Positions 12,593 through 24,237 of a stretch of DNA of 64,000 bases are shown one piece after another (position 1 is the stretch's first letter; the number at the start of each line of letters is the position of its first letter). The stretch spans positions 1 to 64,000 of the forward strand of contig MCFE01000465.1 in assembly GCA_002104905.1 (NCBI GenBank). The letters are read 5' to 3'. The notes below the pieces were generated by a model, which saw nothing but the letters and a program-made list of their open reading frames with translations, ran no database searches and was not told where the DNA came from. The stretch is from Basidiobolus meristosporus CBS 931.73 (taxonomy: Eukaryota; Basidiobolomycota; Basidiobolomycetes; Basidiobolales; Basidiobolaceae). Both the position numbers and the translations under genes were made by a program.

Positions 12593-14109
12593 CTAATTTT
12601 CTGCGTCGCTATCTTCTCTACGGGGTTGCCAGAGACCGAAGCTACGTCCAGGGATTGTCTGGGTGCAGGGAGATGGTTAAGAATTTGGTAGGCTGCAGTA
12701 TATATACGATGAGAAAATAGATCCTACCAGCCAGAGTCTGATGGTTCCATCTTCGGAACCGGTAGCATAGATTTCCCCGTCAGGGCTGTAGCTAACGGTG
12801 TGGACAGGGCCATGATGGCCCTTGTAAACCTCTAGCACCGACCGAAACTTAGTCACTCAGGAATACTGCCAGTTGTCAGCTGATCACTTACCAAGCTCTT
12901 TGCCAGTTTCATAATCATATATGCGAACCCAAAGGTCAGAAGTCCCGCCTACCACAAATCGGGAATGGTCTGGATGAAGAGACACAGAGGAGACCTCATA
13001 CTCCATGTCGAAGGATTTCTTTAACTCGTAACTGGCAATTCAAGTTTGGTTAGCGTGCCTCCTGCCATTTCCGCCTGCATACTTATCTAACCTTTTGACA
13101 TCCCAGAACTGAATAGTCTTTCCAAAGGTAATCGCGATGCTCTGCCCATCGATAGTAAGCCCAAGGCTGGTCGGAGGCTGCTCCGTGCTGATCTCTTTGA
13201 TAACACTCAAACTACTCGTGTCCCATACTCTTTTCGAAGAACACCGATATTAGTTGACGCAACAAACCGTTATTAGTCCTACCCACTACTTACTTCACAG
13301 TTTTGTCGTCACTAGCGCTGATAATCACCTCGTTCAAATGATCCCAAAGGACCGCTTTGATGGTGGCCGTATGACCTTCAAGAATAACTGGCTCTTCGGT
13401 TGGCTGCTTTAAGTCAAATATACGAAGTTTCTTTTCGTGGCCGCCTGTGACAATTTTGGAGCCGTCTGCTGAAAAATCCACACAGCGAACGATATGACCA
13501 TGGGTGAATGAGTGCAAAATTTCTCCGCTGTAGGTATCCCATACTTTACTGCACTCCCACGAAAACAGGTTGGGAAAGAGTCGAGATAAAGGTGAGACAG
13601 AATAGAAGAAGGAGTTTAGAAATGGACCTTTGCCACTTAGCGCCTGATAAAAACTCACTTACGCAGTAAAGTCTGCCGAGCCAGTAACTGCCTTCGCGGC
13701 GTCTTTACTTAAACGAGCACCCCACACTGCACCTTTGTGGCCTAGGAAGGTACCAATCCAATCTCCAGTTTTACCATCACGGAGTATCGGGTTGCCATCT
13801 ATAAAGAATCGAAACAATGGGTAAGAAAGATGATCAACAAGACACGCAAGAATAGAGGCAACTGGGGGAGTTAAAAAACTGTTGTAGACCTGGATTCCTT
13901 TAACAAGGGGGATGTTGCGCAGGAATCTTACTCAGCCAACTTTGATTTGGACAGCTAAAAAGAGGGGACGCATCACCTTTGCAAGCCGAGATCAAATAGT
14001 AGCTCCCGTCAGCAGTAACCGAGGAATATTGCAGATCGACCACCGGTCTGGTATGCCCAGAGCAGGTAAGAGGGATTTGGCGAGCTGCGTTCACAGAAGT
14101 TTGAGCCAT
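12593..14109 (-). CDS. STRAP/Unrip-type WD40 protein
   Basis: Seven exons on the minus strand (13977-14109, 13663-13798, 13294-13548, 13092-13229, 12892-13031, 12728-12831, 12593-12658) give 323 residues. The order matches [22 protein letters not shown] at the N-terminus, [89 protein letters not shown] and the tail [14 protein letters not shown] is a seven-bladed WD40 propeller linked to the SMN complex, translation control and receptor signalling in animals. The start at 14109 was chosen because family proteins begin just before this TCSGH motif. An in-frame ATG at 14283 would add 58 unrelated residues. Confidence 0.92.
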
Positions 14110-14941
14110 ATTGGTGCGAGCTGTTGAGAGAAAAAGAGCACTAAGAAGCACATCTGCACTGGGCCACTTTCTTTTAACAAACCTCCTTGAGTTCCCTAGA
14201 TTATTGATGGTTATTTTGGTGCGACCACTTGATTTTTCTGATGTGTAGGTGCGATATGAAAATGCGTCACCAGGCTGATCCATATTAGGCTAATGGTAAC
14301 GGGAGCATACTTGGTTTCAAGAAAATATTCTACCTCAATGACACCTGAGCAATGCCATTATCAGCAGATTGTGATCATGGCAAGTTGAAGCATTTCCTTT
14401 TTGATTGGATTCATGGGGCAGACTTGAGTGCCTATATACCCCTCAACTCCTTTATTAAGTGTTTTCAGGCTGGTGCGACGGGCCAAGATGCAATGATTGC
14501 GAGCAACAACAAAACCCGATCTCGCACTTGGATGCCAAACCCCTCCAACAAACGAAGATCCCTGAACAAGCCACATGTATGTCACCACCGGGGAGGACCT
14601 CCCGGCGCCTGTATTATATTCTAATTAAACTTTTCGGGAGGGTGGAAACAAAGAAGCACGAAAGTAGAAGAGAGAAGGGAAAAAAAACCAAAGTAGATGA
14701 ATCGTAGGAAATACTGAAGCCGCCCCTAATGTTAGGAAGCTGAATAGCAAGAGCTCGATTGATTTTCGACGGTAGAATAGCAGAAATGAAATTTAGTTTG
14801 GATAACGCTACCCAATAGACATGTAAAGATGAGAGGAGTAAGGGTGGGTGGTGGATTAAGGTTTGTCAGAGTAATTTGTGTAGGGAGGCGACGAACATGT
14901 TGCTTTCCCGATGTAAATGAACAGTGCGAGGAAATTACAGT
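14110..14941. other. STRAP upstream region
   Basis: About 830 bp between the STRAP start and the CK2 beta stop, both on the minus strand. Short open frames on both strands (such as 14352-14624) overlap one another and match no family. It is probably promoter and 3' UTR sequence. Confidence 0.5.
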
Positions 14942-16071
14942 TTAAGAGACATCCATATCTCCACCATTCAAACGCTTCTGTTGCTCTTCCCTGATGCAAT
15001 CTTGGAATCTATGCTGCTTGCTGATTTCATGGATCTTGAACCCGAAGATACGAGGGACGTACCGTTCTGTGGACTTTGGAGGCACTAGATGTGGGTAAAC
15101 TTGGAAAAGCATGTGTGGGAAAGAGGAGCCGAAATAAGCACCATCGATACGTATATCATTAGATAGGCGGGGTTAAGGACAATGTCTCGAGATGATTGGA
15201 GAGGTGCTGGCTTATCAACAGAACAAAAGGATATTTGCATGTCTCGAAGACTTGGGGTTGTATATGTCCTCGCATCTGCAGCAGTAGAGCTTCACCGATC
15301 TAGTAAAAGCAACATCGGAGAGTCCAACCGGCAGCAGTGGGTGATTGTAGCATAAGACGCGTGGGCATCTACCAAACTCGGCCTTCTTATATTTCTCTAC
15401 CTGCGTGTACATGTTAGATATCAATTTGGGATAGCGGTGAGCCAAGATCGAGCTGCACGGCTCAATGCTACAAGTAGTCTCTAAAAAGATATAGCTAACC
15501 ATCTTCGCGAGGCCTCGGTTGGTAAGGACGTATCTAGCATGGATGAGGCCGTAGAGATGACGAGCCGATTTCTCCACCGCCTGTCTCATCTCGTCATCAA
15601 ACTCTTCATCTAATCACGGTTTCAACGGAATAAGGACCGAGGTGCGAAAGTGAACACATATAGAAAAGGTACCGTACCTAACGAATCGGTAATGAGGTCA
15701 AGCGCTTGTACATAGTGCTGAACCTCCGTGTTCAGACCAGTCAGATTGAATCTGTCCAAAATGTACTCCTCATCAACTTCACAAAAGTATTCATTCCCTT
15801 TCGTACTCAAGAACCAATCGATCCAATACTTCATGTAGTCACTATCCGAGTTGCTGCTGCTCATATCATCCACTGTGTTGGGTAGAAACAGATTAAAATA
15901 CAGACGAATGGTGCAGTGTAAAAATGGATGCTAAAGATGTAGGTTGCAGTTGGAGCGAAAGGGAAAGAGCATGTATGGACTAGCGAAGTTTGCGTGATGC
16001 TGCTAGAGAAAGTTCACAGAGAATATGTGGACGGTAAGGGGTAGGGTAGCCTCTGAGGAATGTTACTTACT
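14942..16071 (-). CDS. Casein kinase 2 regulatory (beta) subunit
   Basis: Exons 15678-15872, 15500-15609, 15235-15400 and 14942-15150 plus one upstream base (16071) give 226 residues. Key motifs in order: [39 protein letters not shown], the zinc ribbon with Cys pairs CPRVLC and [31 protein letters not shown] and [11 protein letters not shown]. The protein dimerises through the zinc ribbon and holds two catalytic CK2 subunits. Two oddities. First, the last intron (15151-15234) is AT-AC with U12-type signals. Second, the natural start MDDMSSS is an ATG split A|TG by a 198-nt intron (15873-16070), and no upstream in-frame ATG exists in the 5' exon. An internal ATG at 15864 (MSSSNSD) is the alternative start. 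Confidence 0.93.
15151..15234 (-). other. AT-AC (U12-type) intron in the CK2 beta gene
   Basis: The 84-nt intron begins ATATCCTTTT, a full match to the U12 AT-AC 5' splice consensus. It contains GTCCTTAAC, eight of nine matches to the U12 branch consensus TTCCTTAAC, about 22 nt before the 3' end, and it ends in TAC. Removing it exactly joins GCAA to GTATCGAT and gives SSRHASIDGAYFG, the family sequence. No GT-AG alternative works: the only AG in the right area leaves an in-frame TAA. Confidence 0.88.
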
Positions 16072-17631
16072 GTTGTTCGAATCTTCTGATTGAAATAGAG
16101 CCACTATGACTGTAGGAGTGGAAGTGGGTAGCTGAGTATGAGGGGCAGATGAGACAAAATTCGGGTCAACGACAATATTCTCTGTTTTCTCCTAGGCAAA
16201 GAAATTACTCGGAGGAGGCCATGAAATGCCAAATCCATGGAAAATTATCAGGCGGATAATTACCTGTATTCCAAAAATAAGGTAAAAAAAGGGATCACCA
16301 CATGCGTATAATTGGATTTTTTTCCATCGATGTTTTGCTGCGTAAACAGCTAATGGTAGTGTGTAATTCATTCCACATATCAAATGGTACGTGCATCTAG
16401 CCCAATAGGATCTCATCATGACCAATATGTATATTTCTCATCCAGAGCATATACCGCCTAGACCAAAAACACGAAATAAATACAATTGGAGTGATTTGAT
16501 CCCAGTCTATATAGAAGCTTCTATGACGACTCTTGCTTAGAGGTTGCGTAGAAGAGATGAGGTTTTGGTCAAAGTCCAGCCTGACATGACAGATCGGTGG
16601 CTGATGTTGTCCATCGCATGCCGGAGATGGGAGGCTGGTGAACATTCAAGCACTTGCAAAGTATGTGTGTTTGCGTTGCTCTGACTGCTGAGTATATCAT
16701 ACATTACAGATCAACACATATATGTGAGTAATCCGATCAAAATCCATGGAGCCTGCGAACATGCCAATATCCTATTTAAATAAAGCCAGTCATAAGTGTA
16801 TTCACCTATCAAGAGTGAGTCATGAAAGTCACAGCATAATCGGAGTTGCAGCCGAGGCGGTCATTGGCATTGTGCTGTGAGTGATTGTTCAAGGGAATGG
16901 CACTCCTTCAGTCGATCATTTGCAGCACGTCGAGCACTCCAGTTTGCAGGGTACGCAGTTAGCTAAAGCGGGATTTCTGTTGGCTCCCGAGGCATAACGA
17001 AAGGCTACCTTGCAAGTATAGATTAATATGGGCGCAGGTCCAGGCGCCTAGCAGTACAAATACCTGGTCATATGGTAGGGCGGCAAGGGATGTAAATCCT
17101 TTATTGATAGCTATATCGTGGAAACAGGTTGGGGCTACTATTTATAGGGGCACATTCTATTCACCAGGATACGAGGACTTGTCCTTTACCATGGTCGATG
17201 TGATAGCGTAGACGAAATGTAGAACGGTTTCAAGTTGTCGAATGCATCAACTGAAGTGCTATGTCGTAGGATCAGGGGTTTCCGGTACGAAGGATATATA
17301 TATGATGACCGGTTCCCGTGGGAAAGCTGATAACCCAACAACACAATTTGTCCGTGGCTATTTCCAATTCAATAAACACCAGAGGAATATTTTGATGCAA
17401 ATGTGAACCTGGATACAGCAGAAATGAATTAAGCAGTAGAGGCATTGCGTACTCCTAATTGGGCCGGGTTTACGAATGGCTGCCACATGCTTTCAAGTGC
17501 TTGTTGTAAGAAAAAGGAACGTAAAGATAGATTTATAGTTCAAAGGGCATAAATATGATAAAACGAAAAGATTGGTAGTCAAATCTAATATAATATATGC
17601 TACGCTTGTATCCTATTTTTGGTGGGGTCCA
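16072..17631. other. Intergenic stretch, no gene seen
   Basis: About 1.6 kb. The left end is the 5' leader region of CK2 beta. Short frames at 16192-16425 and 16397-16645 (minus) have no recognisable motifs and no splice context. Confidence 0.5.
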
Positions 17632-20600
17632 TCATTGAAGTGCATAGGCTAGTCGCTTCATGGTCACAAACGCCTGTGCTGTAAATCCAAGTCCAATCTT
17701 AACAAATCCAAGAATGAGATCTGCTTCGTTGACCGAGAGTTTGTCATAGACGTCTTTGTCCAACTTCCATAGAACACTGTCGATTTCAGCAACCAAAGTA
17801 TCCCGACGCAACTGGTTTGTAAACACACTCATTTCTCCAATCATAACGCCTGGAATAACTGTCTCGATCACTTTGCTGTGTTGATTCATTTCAACAGAAA
17901 AGTGCAGAAGCCCTTGTTCAACCAGATAGAGTGCATCGGGTTCATCGTCTTGATCCCATAGAACTGTACCCGCTCTCACCTCAAGTCTCTGAAAATGCGC
18001 ACTGATGCGACGGAGGATATCTTCATAATTTTCAAATGAAGTTTCTTGGAAAATTTGAAGCAGAAGTGCCAAAGGCTGATTAACTTGCCCTAAGGACTTA
18101 CGAGTGGTAGGCTCATCATCAAGAGCAGCACGGGCAGCATCCTTCAGAAGACGTTGGCGTGGTGAGGCAGGTGCGAACGAGATCTCGGACCGGGTATCAT
18201 GCCTAGAGTCGGGAATATCAATGGTGTTTGGTGATGCAAGTAGAGCGGCGCGGATGAGGTAGTCAGCCTGGAGCAGGACGTTTTCACACCATTCCAGCGC
18301 GGCATTTAAGTCGAGGAAGTTTTGAACGTGAGCGTCATCAAATCCTCCCCAAATCTGAAACGCGCGGAGGGCAACTCCGATATCTGAATCAGCACTGACA
18401 CCAGATACAACCATATAGACGTCATTGCTCTTTAGTAGTCGCTTTACGCGGACGAAAGCTTCAGCTGCACTAAAGTCAAGCCCTTGAACCAACTGGAAAT
18501 CCAAAACTAAGAAGCGGATGGGATTCATCACCCATTGTCTGGCATCAAGGATCTCTCGGATATTGTTCTCTACTCCGTTGATTGACCCGAAGAACATAAA
18601 CCCTTGCAAACGCAACACTTGGATCATGGAGCCGACCTCGTTCAAGAAGCGTTGCTGTAGGCGTGGTCTTCGTACAGTACTCTTCGCCGTTAGACCAGTT
18701 AAAGAAGCCCTGATTGCTCTGCGAGTGCTGCATAGATACACAAAGAAGATACATGCCAAGACAACTCCGAAGAACATTCCCTCAATGAACCCAAAGATTG
18801 CCATGGAGATGACAATGGTCAGGATGGTGGTGTATTCCAAGATGTCCACATGGCCTATAGGATCCCATATCCCTTCTTTCATTAGCTCCATGCCTATGTG
18901 GAAAATCAATCCACCCACCACCATGGTTGGTATGTAGCCAACCATGGTGGGTCCTATTAGAAAGATAATGGTCGTTCCAAGAGCCAACATTAACCCAGCC
19001 ACTCTGGAGTCACCGCCACACTTGATGAAGAGCGTGCTGGTAGAATACATGAGATAGTCTGGAATACGCAACCATTTAGGAATAAGCCACATAACGTAGA
19101 TTGTGGGGGAGGTACTTACTTTGGAACGAGCCTAAGAAGCCTGATCCAAGATTGGAGTAACCATGGGCCACTAATTCTTTGTTAACATCCACATTATCCT
19201 GATTATTGGTTACAGCCAAGGCAGGAACATTGATAGGCACATGTAGGATACCTGTTTAGAGTAGATCCAACAGTGGTTAGATGATTGTGGTACACATTGT
19301 AGAGCGCCATTGGAAAACCATGAACAATGACCATACCAAAGAAGGTTAGAGCCGAAATAACCGGGATCAGTGAGGGCAAGGTTGACCATTTTGTTTGAGA
19401 AAAGTCTGGTGTAGAGATCAATCAATCTCGCTTAGTTCATGGCCAAGCTGTTTGTGTTAAATATGGGTTATTACCGAAATGAGTCCAATAGTCGTAGAAG
19501 GGCTTTGATTCTGGTAACGGGAAGACCCAACCGGAGGTACGGAGTTCCTCCATTGTCCACCCGCCGAAGAAAACAACGCTGTAGAAGAGGACGGGAATTG
19601 AGAGGAAGAAACACGGAACAAACATTGGGTGCTTGATCTTTTTCTGCAGCATCCGCATCAGCAACGCGGCACCAAGACTACTCGCCCACAAGGCCAAAAC
19701 TGAAGGCTCGAGGTATTTCTTGAGGATATCGGGTGCAAAGGAAAATGAAGGGGTTCTGGAAGAGACCTCTATAGCAGTCTGGAACAAAAACCATCCAACT
19801 CCGCCTATTTGACAAAATGGATGTTAGAGCACACCGTTCTTAAAAATCAGACTCAAAGCATATTACCAATGCAGCCAACGAGGATATGACGTGGGAAAAA
19901 TCCCACCAGTGAGCCAAGCTTGAAGACACCCAAAAGCATAAATGTTAACCCAGTAAAAATCGTGGCTGCTGCATAGCCGACCATAACCGTAGCAACAACA
20001 GCCTTAGGGTTTTCTTCTCCCACATCACGGATGACAATGTCGCAGCTAGAATCTCCTGTTAGCAACCAAGGCCTAAACCCCAGGATCGTCAGTACTTACA
20101 TGGTATACAGAAATGGGATTACTAATATTCAGTAACAATCGTTAGATGCTCATCGCGTTGCTTGGTTAAGTTCAAGATGTGCAGTACCTTCCAACATCAT
20201 ACCAGCATTAGCTCCCTTGAATGCGCTACCTCCAGCCGAGAATACGATTTGTCCTACGATACAACTTACAAGATACATGGATATACCATCCGGGCCGAAG
20301 CTAGCGAAGATGGGGTGGGCAGTTGGAAAACAGATGAACCCGTATGATACTGCGTTCAACAGATTCAGTATAACCCCAAGTGCCACTGCTGGCAAAAATT
20401 GGGCAGAATACTTGAGAAACTCTACTGGGTCCCTAGGTATCTCCTGAGGGCTCTCTATTGGAGCCTCTTTTGCATAATGGGCAGAATAGATGGATCTGGC
20501 AATACTCCTGCGTCTAGACCACTTTGCGGAAGCTGAATCGTCGACAGTATCGTCGCCCGGCAACAGAGAGTTATATCCTTTGATGAGCAACGATAATCGT

Positions 20601-21210
20601 TCGGGGTCTATGTTGGAGGAATGCGGATAAGTGTCGTCCAAGAGCTCATCCGTCCTGTCGTCCCCAAGGTCGTCTTCAACCATTCCGACTGTCGCCCTAA
20701 CAACTGCATCCATCAAACTCAAATGCCTATCGGAGCGATGAATAGTGGAATAAGAGGAGGCAACGTCGATGTTTTCCGGATCATTCAGATTTCCGTAGAA
20801 TGCCCCATAGTTCATTCCGCCTGAGTGATAGCTCCCATTTTCCATAGAAGCTGTTTGGCGTAACGGAAGCCCATAGTGAGTGGGCGAGGACTGAGATAAA
20901 CCTTGCACTGTTGCATAATTATTGAAGGGCTGGTTAGAGTGCGATATTCCCAGCAAGCCAGGGCTAGCACTGTTGGCGTCGTTGAGAGCCCAGTTACTCA
21001 GCGCCAACGTCTGCGAACGAAGAGTATCAGGTGAGAGAGAGTATTCCTGACCTGAATAGAAAGTCTTAGTATACCGAAAACGCTCGAGCCGTTGTAAAGG
21101 GACCTACCAGCATCGTGCTCACTTTGAGGTCGACCAAACAAAGACTTGACGCTTTTGCGTTTACGAATGCTCTGAGCGGGGTTATCGACGGGTACGTTTA
21201 TCCTATCCAT
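17632..21210 (-). CDS. SulP-family transporter with STAS and cyclic-nucleotide-binding domains (Vsb1/YGR125W type)
   Basis: Eight exons (21052-21210, 20188-21010, 20100-20121, 19867-20045, 19475-19804, 19337-19405, 19120-19251, 17632-19058) give 1046 residues. About 240 polar N-terminal residues precede the membrane core, which begins [19 protein letters not shown] and includes [24 protein letters not shown] and [21 protein letters not shown] domain follows at about 715-845 ([19 protein letters not shown]), then a cNMP-binding-like domain at about 900-1020 ([27 protein letters not shown]). This order is that of the fungal vacuolar Vsb1 group, linked in yeast to basic amino-acid storage, rather than plasma-membrane sulfate permeases. 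Exon 3 is a 22-nt micro-exon encoding VIPFLYT. Intron 1 (41 nt) was chosen because only the CAG|GTCAGG donor keeps the frame. Confidence 0.9.
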
Positions 21211-24192
21211 GTTGGACTAAATAGCAAGACTTTCGTAAAGGCTCCGCTAAAGGGTATCCTGTAACCGTAGTGGCGTGGAGAAGAAAGGAATCGGTGCTAA
21301 CGAGGGGTATAAACGTGGACTATCGATAGGGAGTTCGACTGTGCTCGGGGTATGCGGAATACTACTATTAAAAAGGAAAGGCAGACGAGAGCTATGTAGA
21401 TGTAACACCGTCTGAAGAATCTGGACTTCAGCAGGGTGATTTCATTTATAGGCAACTGACACTACCCTTTACCAATGACCCGAAGGGATTCGATTAACCA
21501 AATCAGCAAGTAAGCAACGTTGTGCCTAGCGATCAACCAAGAATCAGGTAATAAGAATACGATAAATGCGGCACAAAAGATATGAAAACATTTGAAATCA
21601 CCACTAAAGGAGTTTCGTCGTCCGATTGTGACTTGCAAGGAGCCATTCAAGCACTCACCATGTGACAATTAACCATTAGTCTAATCAATCAAGAACTCCA
21701 TACGCATGGCTAGAAACATAAAACGTGGAGGGAGACACCAAATCCGTGGTAATGATTTCAGAATGCATAAGTAGGAGTGAACGTTATTCCAAAACCCGGA
21801 GTAGGAAGCTCCTAGATGACAGTAATTAGGGGTATGCCAGAAACCTCATTGTAATTGAAATACCGTGTGAGGCCACGATGGAGATGTGCCTGTAATTAGC
21901 ATCCAGGCGAGATCAAGCTAATCTGAGTACAACATTGGCACTACGAAGCATACTGGAGCCAAGGATAGATTAAAATGACACTTCGGAAGGGAACTATATT
22001 CGCATTTAATCAAGTAGAAAAAGGCAATACGCATGGCTCTGTTCGGCACCATATAAATCCATACCACCCTCGCCAGACAGAGAATAAATAATCGAGAAAG
22101 CGGATCGTTGGAATGATGTCAGCTCAATGTTGTACATGAGTAGGACCCATTCTGGTGGAATGTTGCGAGAGGCCCATGCAATGTAGATACCTGTGATGGC
22201 TGCAGCCCTGAAGTCAAAGCTCTTTCGCACACACAATTGACATGTTCTTGTCCTAGCAATGGAGATTTCCGGACTTGCACTGCATCACTACCACCAAATG
22301 GTATACAGACTTCATGAATATCACACCCTTACCGCATTGGTGGTTCTTCAACAGTCAATGCGGTGCTGGCTTGGACACATGGTTTTGGAGTACACAATGT
22401 GCTGAATTTGCTTATTAGATCCACATTGCTGATGTATAGCCTATGTGCGGGTCTGGGATATTATGGTGAATGTATGATTGCTGGTATATTGAATCCGAGT
22501 TGGTATTGGTAAAAGTGGCCAGCAGTGTGATTGGTTATGCTCATAGCACAGTTCTATATCCAGCACCAGGACGACGCAAGCCATGTAAACACCTCTTATG
22601 GCTCTAATGAGTAATGGTTGGTAACCGTTATGTAACGTTCTCAGGATTTGGTACTAATCACATATCAAACATGTAAATAACAAATTATGTAATGTTTGGT
22701 GGTTGATGATTGCTGATGACTACTAATGAATTTGAGACATACCCAAACCAAAGGGGTATCCTATCCAATAAAATCAGCAATCTACCACAGCCTGAACCGT
22801 AGAGGACCATCACCACCAACTGCAGCATCCCAGCGCTGTAACAAATGGTTATTAGATGTGAAGCTGAGCGGGAGAGAGGGAGTCAATTGGAAGAACGATT
22901 CGTTAACTTTCGTGAATGGTTGTTTATTTCGTGTGTACCTTTTGACAGACGAGGCCTGATGTCAGGGGCGCAAACACCCACAAACATCTTGCATGTCAAT
23001 GCTCCCTTGAGTTCAAGGGACCACACAGCAATCACGATATTCCAATTTAGTACTGCGCTGGTGGGCCCCCAGTACCTGAATTAACCTGCTCATCAGGAAT
23101 GCAACCAAGTAGCAGGAAACTGCACATTCCTCAGTATATATGGAGCTACACTTGCGCTATGCGTTCACGGGATATATTCAGCATTTGACAACCATCCCAT
23201 TAGATAAAAAACGAAGACACATACTACGTAGTTCGGTGGTGGTGCAGGTTCTGCCAACCTGCTCCAGAAGTAGTGGTGTGGCTCTGCCGAACAAGGTTTC
23301 CAGCGAAACAGTATCAAGGCAGTGCCCAATAGAGCGAATTCAAGAAATTAATAGAATTCCCATGTGACCAATGCAGGTCCAGAAAAGTCATTAAACAGTA
23401 AGAAAAGGATTGATCAAATATTTGTTATGTAGTGGCTGAATGCATATGATGGTATGGTAACGAGAGGCTAAGGGAATGGGTCAACGTGTATCGAACAAGT
23501 CGGCGATGCGATAGACGAGAAAAGCTTACACCGACATGCATGAGAAGGCAGATTAATATTAGCGTTGATTAGTTGCGCTCAATGTGATTCACCACCCAAT
23601 TAAAAAATACAGTGCAATATATCAACTTGCAGAAGTGTTGCAAGAGAGGTATGTTTTGGAATCGGCAGCCAATTATAGGATTCGCCGTCTCGCTTGGTGG
23701 AGGTGTGAGATTGCGATGTGAGAATCTTGGAACTCGAGAACGCGTTGGAGGCGGATTTGATTGGCTACTATATATATCAAGTACAATAGATCCACCAATT
23801 CCCTTCAGATGCGCAAAATTGAAGCCAGTTATTTGATGTCTGAAGGTTACCTTTGAGAAAGGGGTGGACAAGGGAAGTGAAAGTCGCACACCTTTAATTA
23901 TTATTTTCGATTGCAAATGTATTTGAAACATGCTCCAATCAGCCAACTTCGGGATCCTGACTGACTTTCCCTAAAGTATATGAATGGTAGAAGCGCCAAT
24001 TTCTCTCTGTTTGTCGGTAGGAATTGACATTCTCTTCAAAGTGGAACCCCACTCCGGCTTCGATTTTAAATATACGTGAGCATGCAGTTTGCACATTTCC
24101 CCAGAGACCACATGGTACCTTGGCCACTTGCTATTCAAGGCATGCTCTCGTTGCTTTGCTAACTTTGTCATGACACTTGTATTTCAATCTAG
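21211..24192. other. Large intergenic stretch
   Basis: About 3 kb between the SulP start and the coiled-coil gene. Short frames exist, notably minus-strand ones at 23569-23946 and 23971-24171 with intron-like signals between them, but no protein family is recognised and I do not annotate a gene. It probably contains two promoters. Confidence 0.45.
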
Positions 24193-24237
24193 TTCGAAGC
24201 AAGAAATGAGTCGACTGAGGTAGCGCACGTGGAGAGA

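Noticed and set aside
14110..14283. Longer STRAP start at 14283
   Set aside because: It would add 58 residues unlike any STRAP N-terminus; the ATG at 14109 fits the family.
18518..18937. Plus-strand frame of 139 codons
   Set aside because: It lies wholly inside the last exon of the SulP gene on the other strand and is a composition shadow.
23569..24171. Minus-strand spliced gene upstream of the coiled-coil gene
   Set aside because: Some intron-like signals exist, but the joined frames soon stop and no family is recognised.
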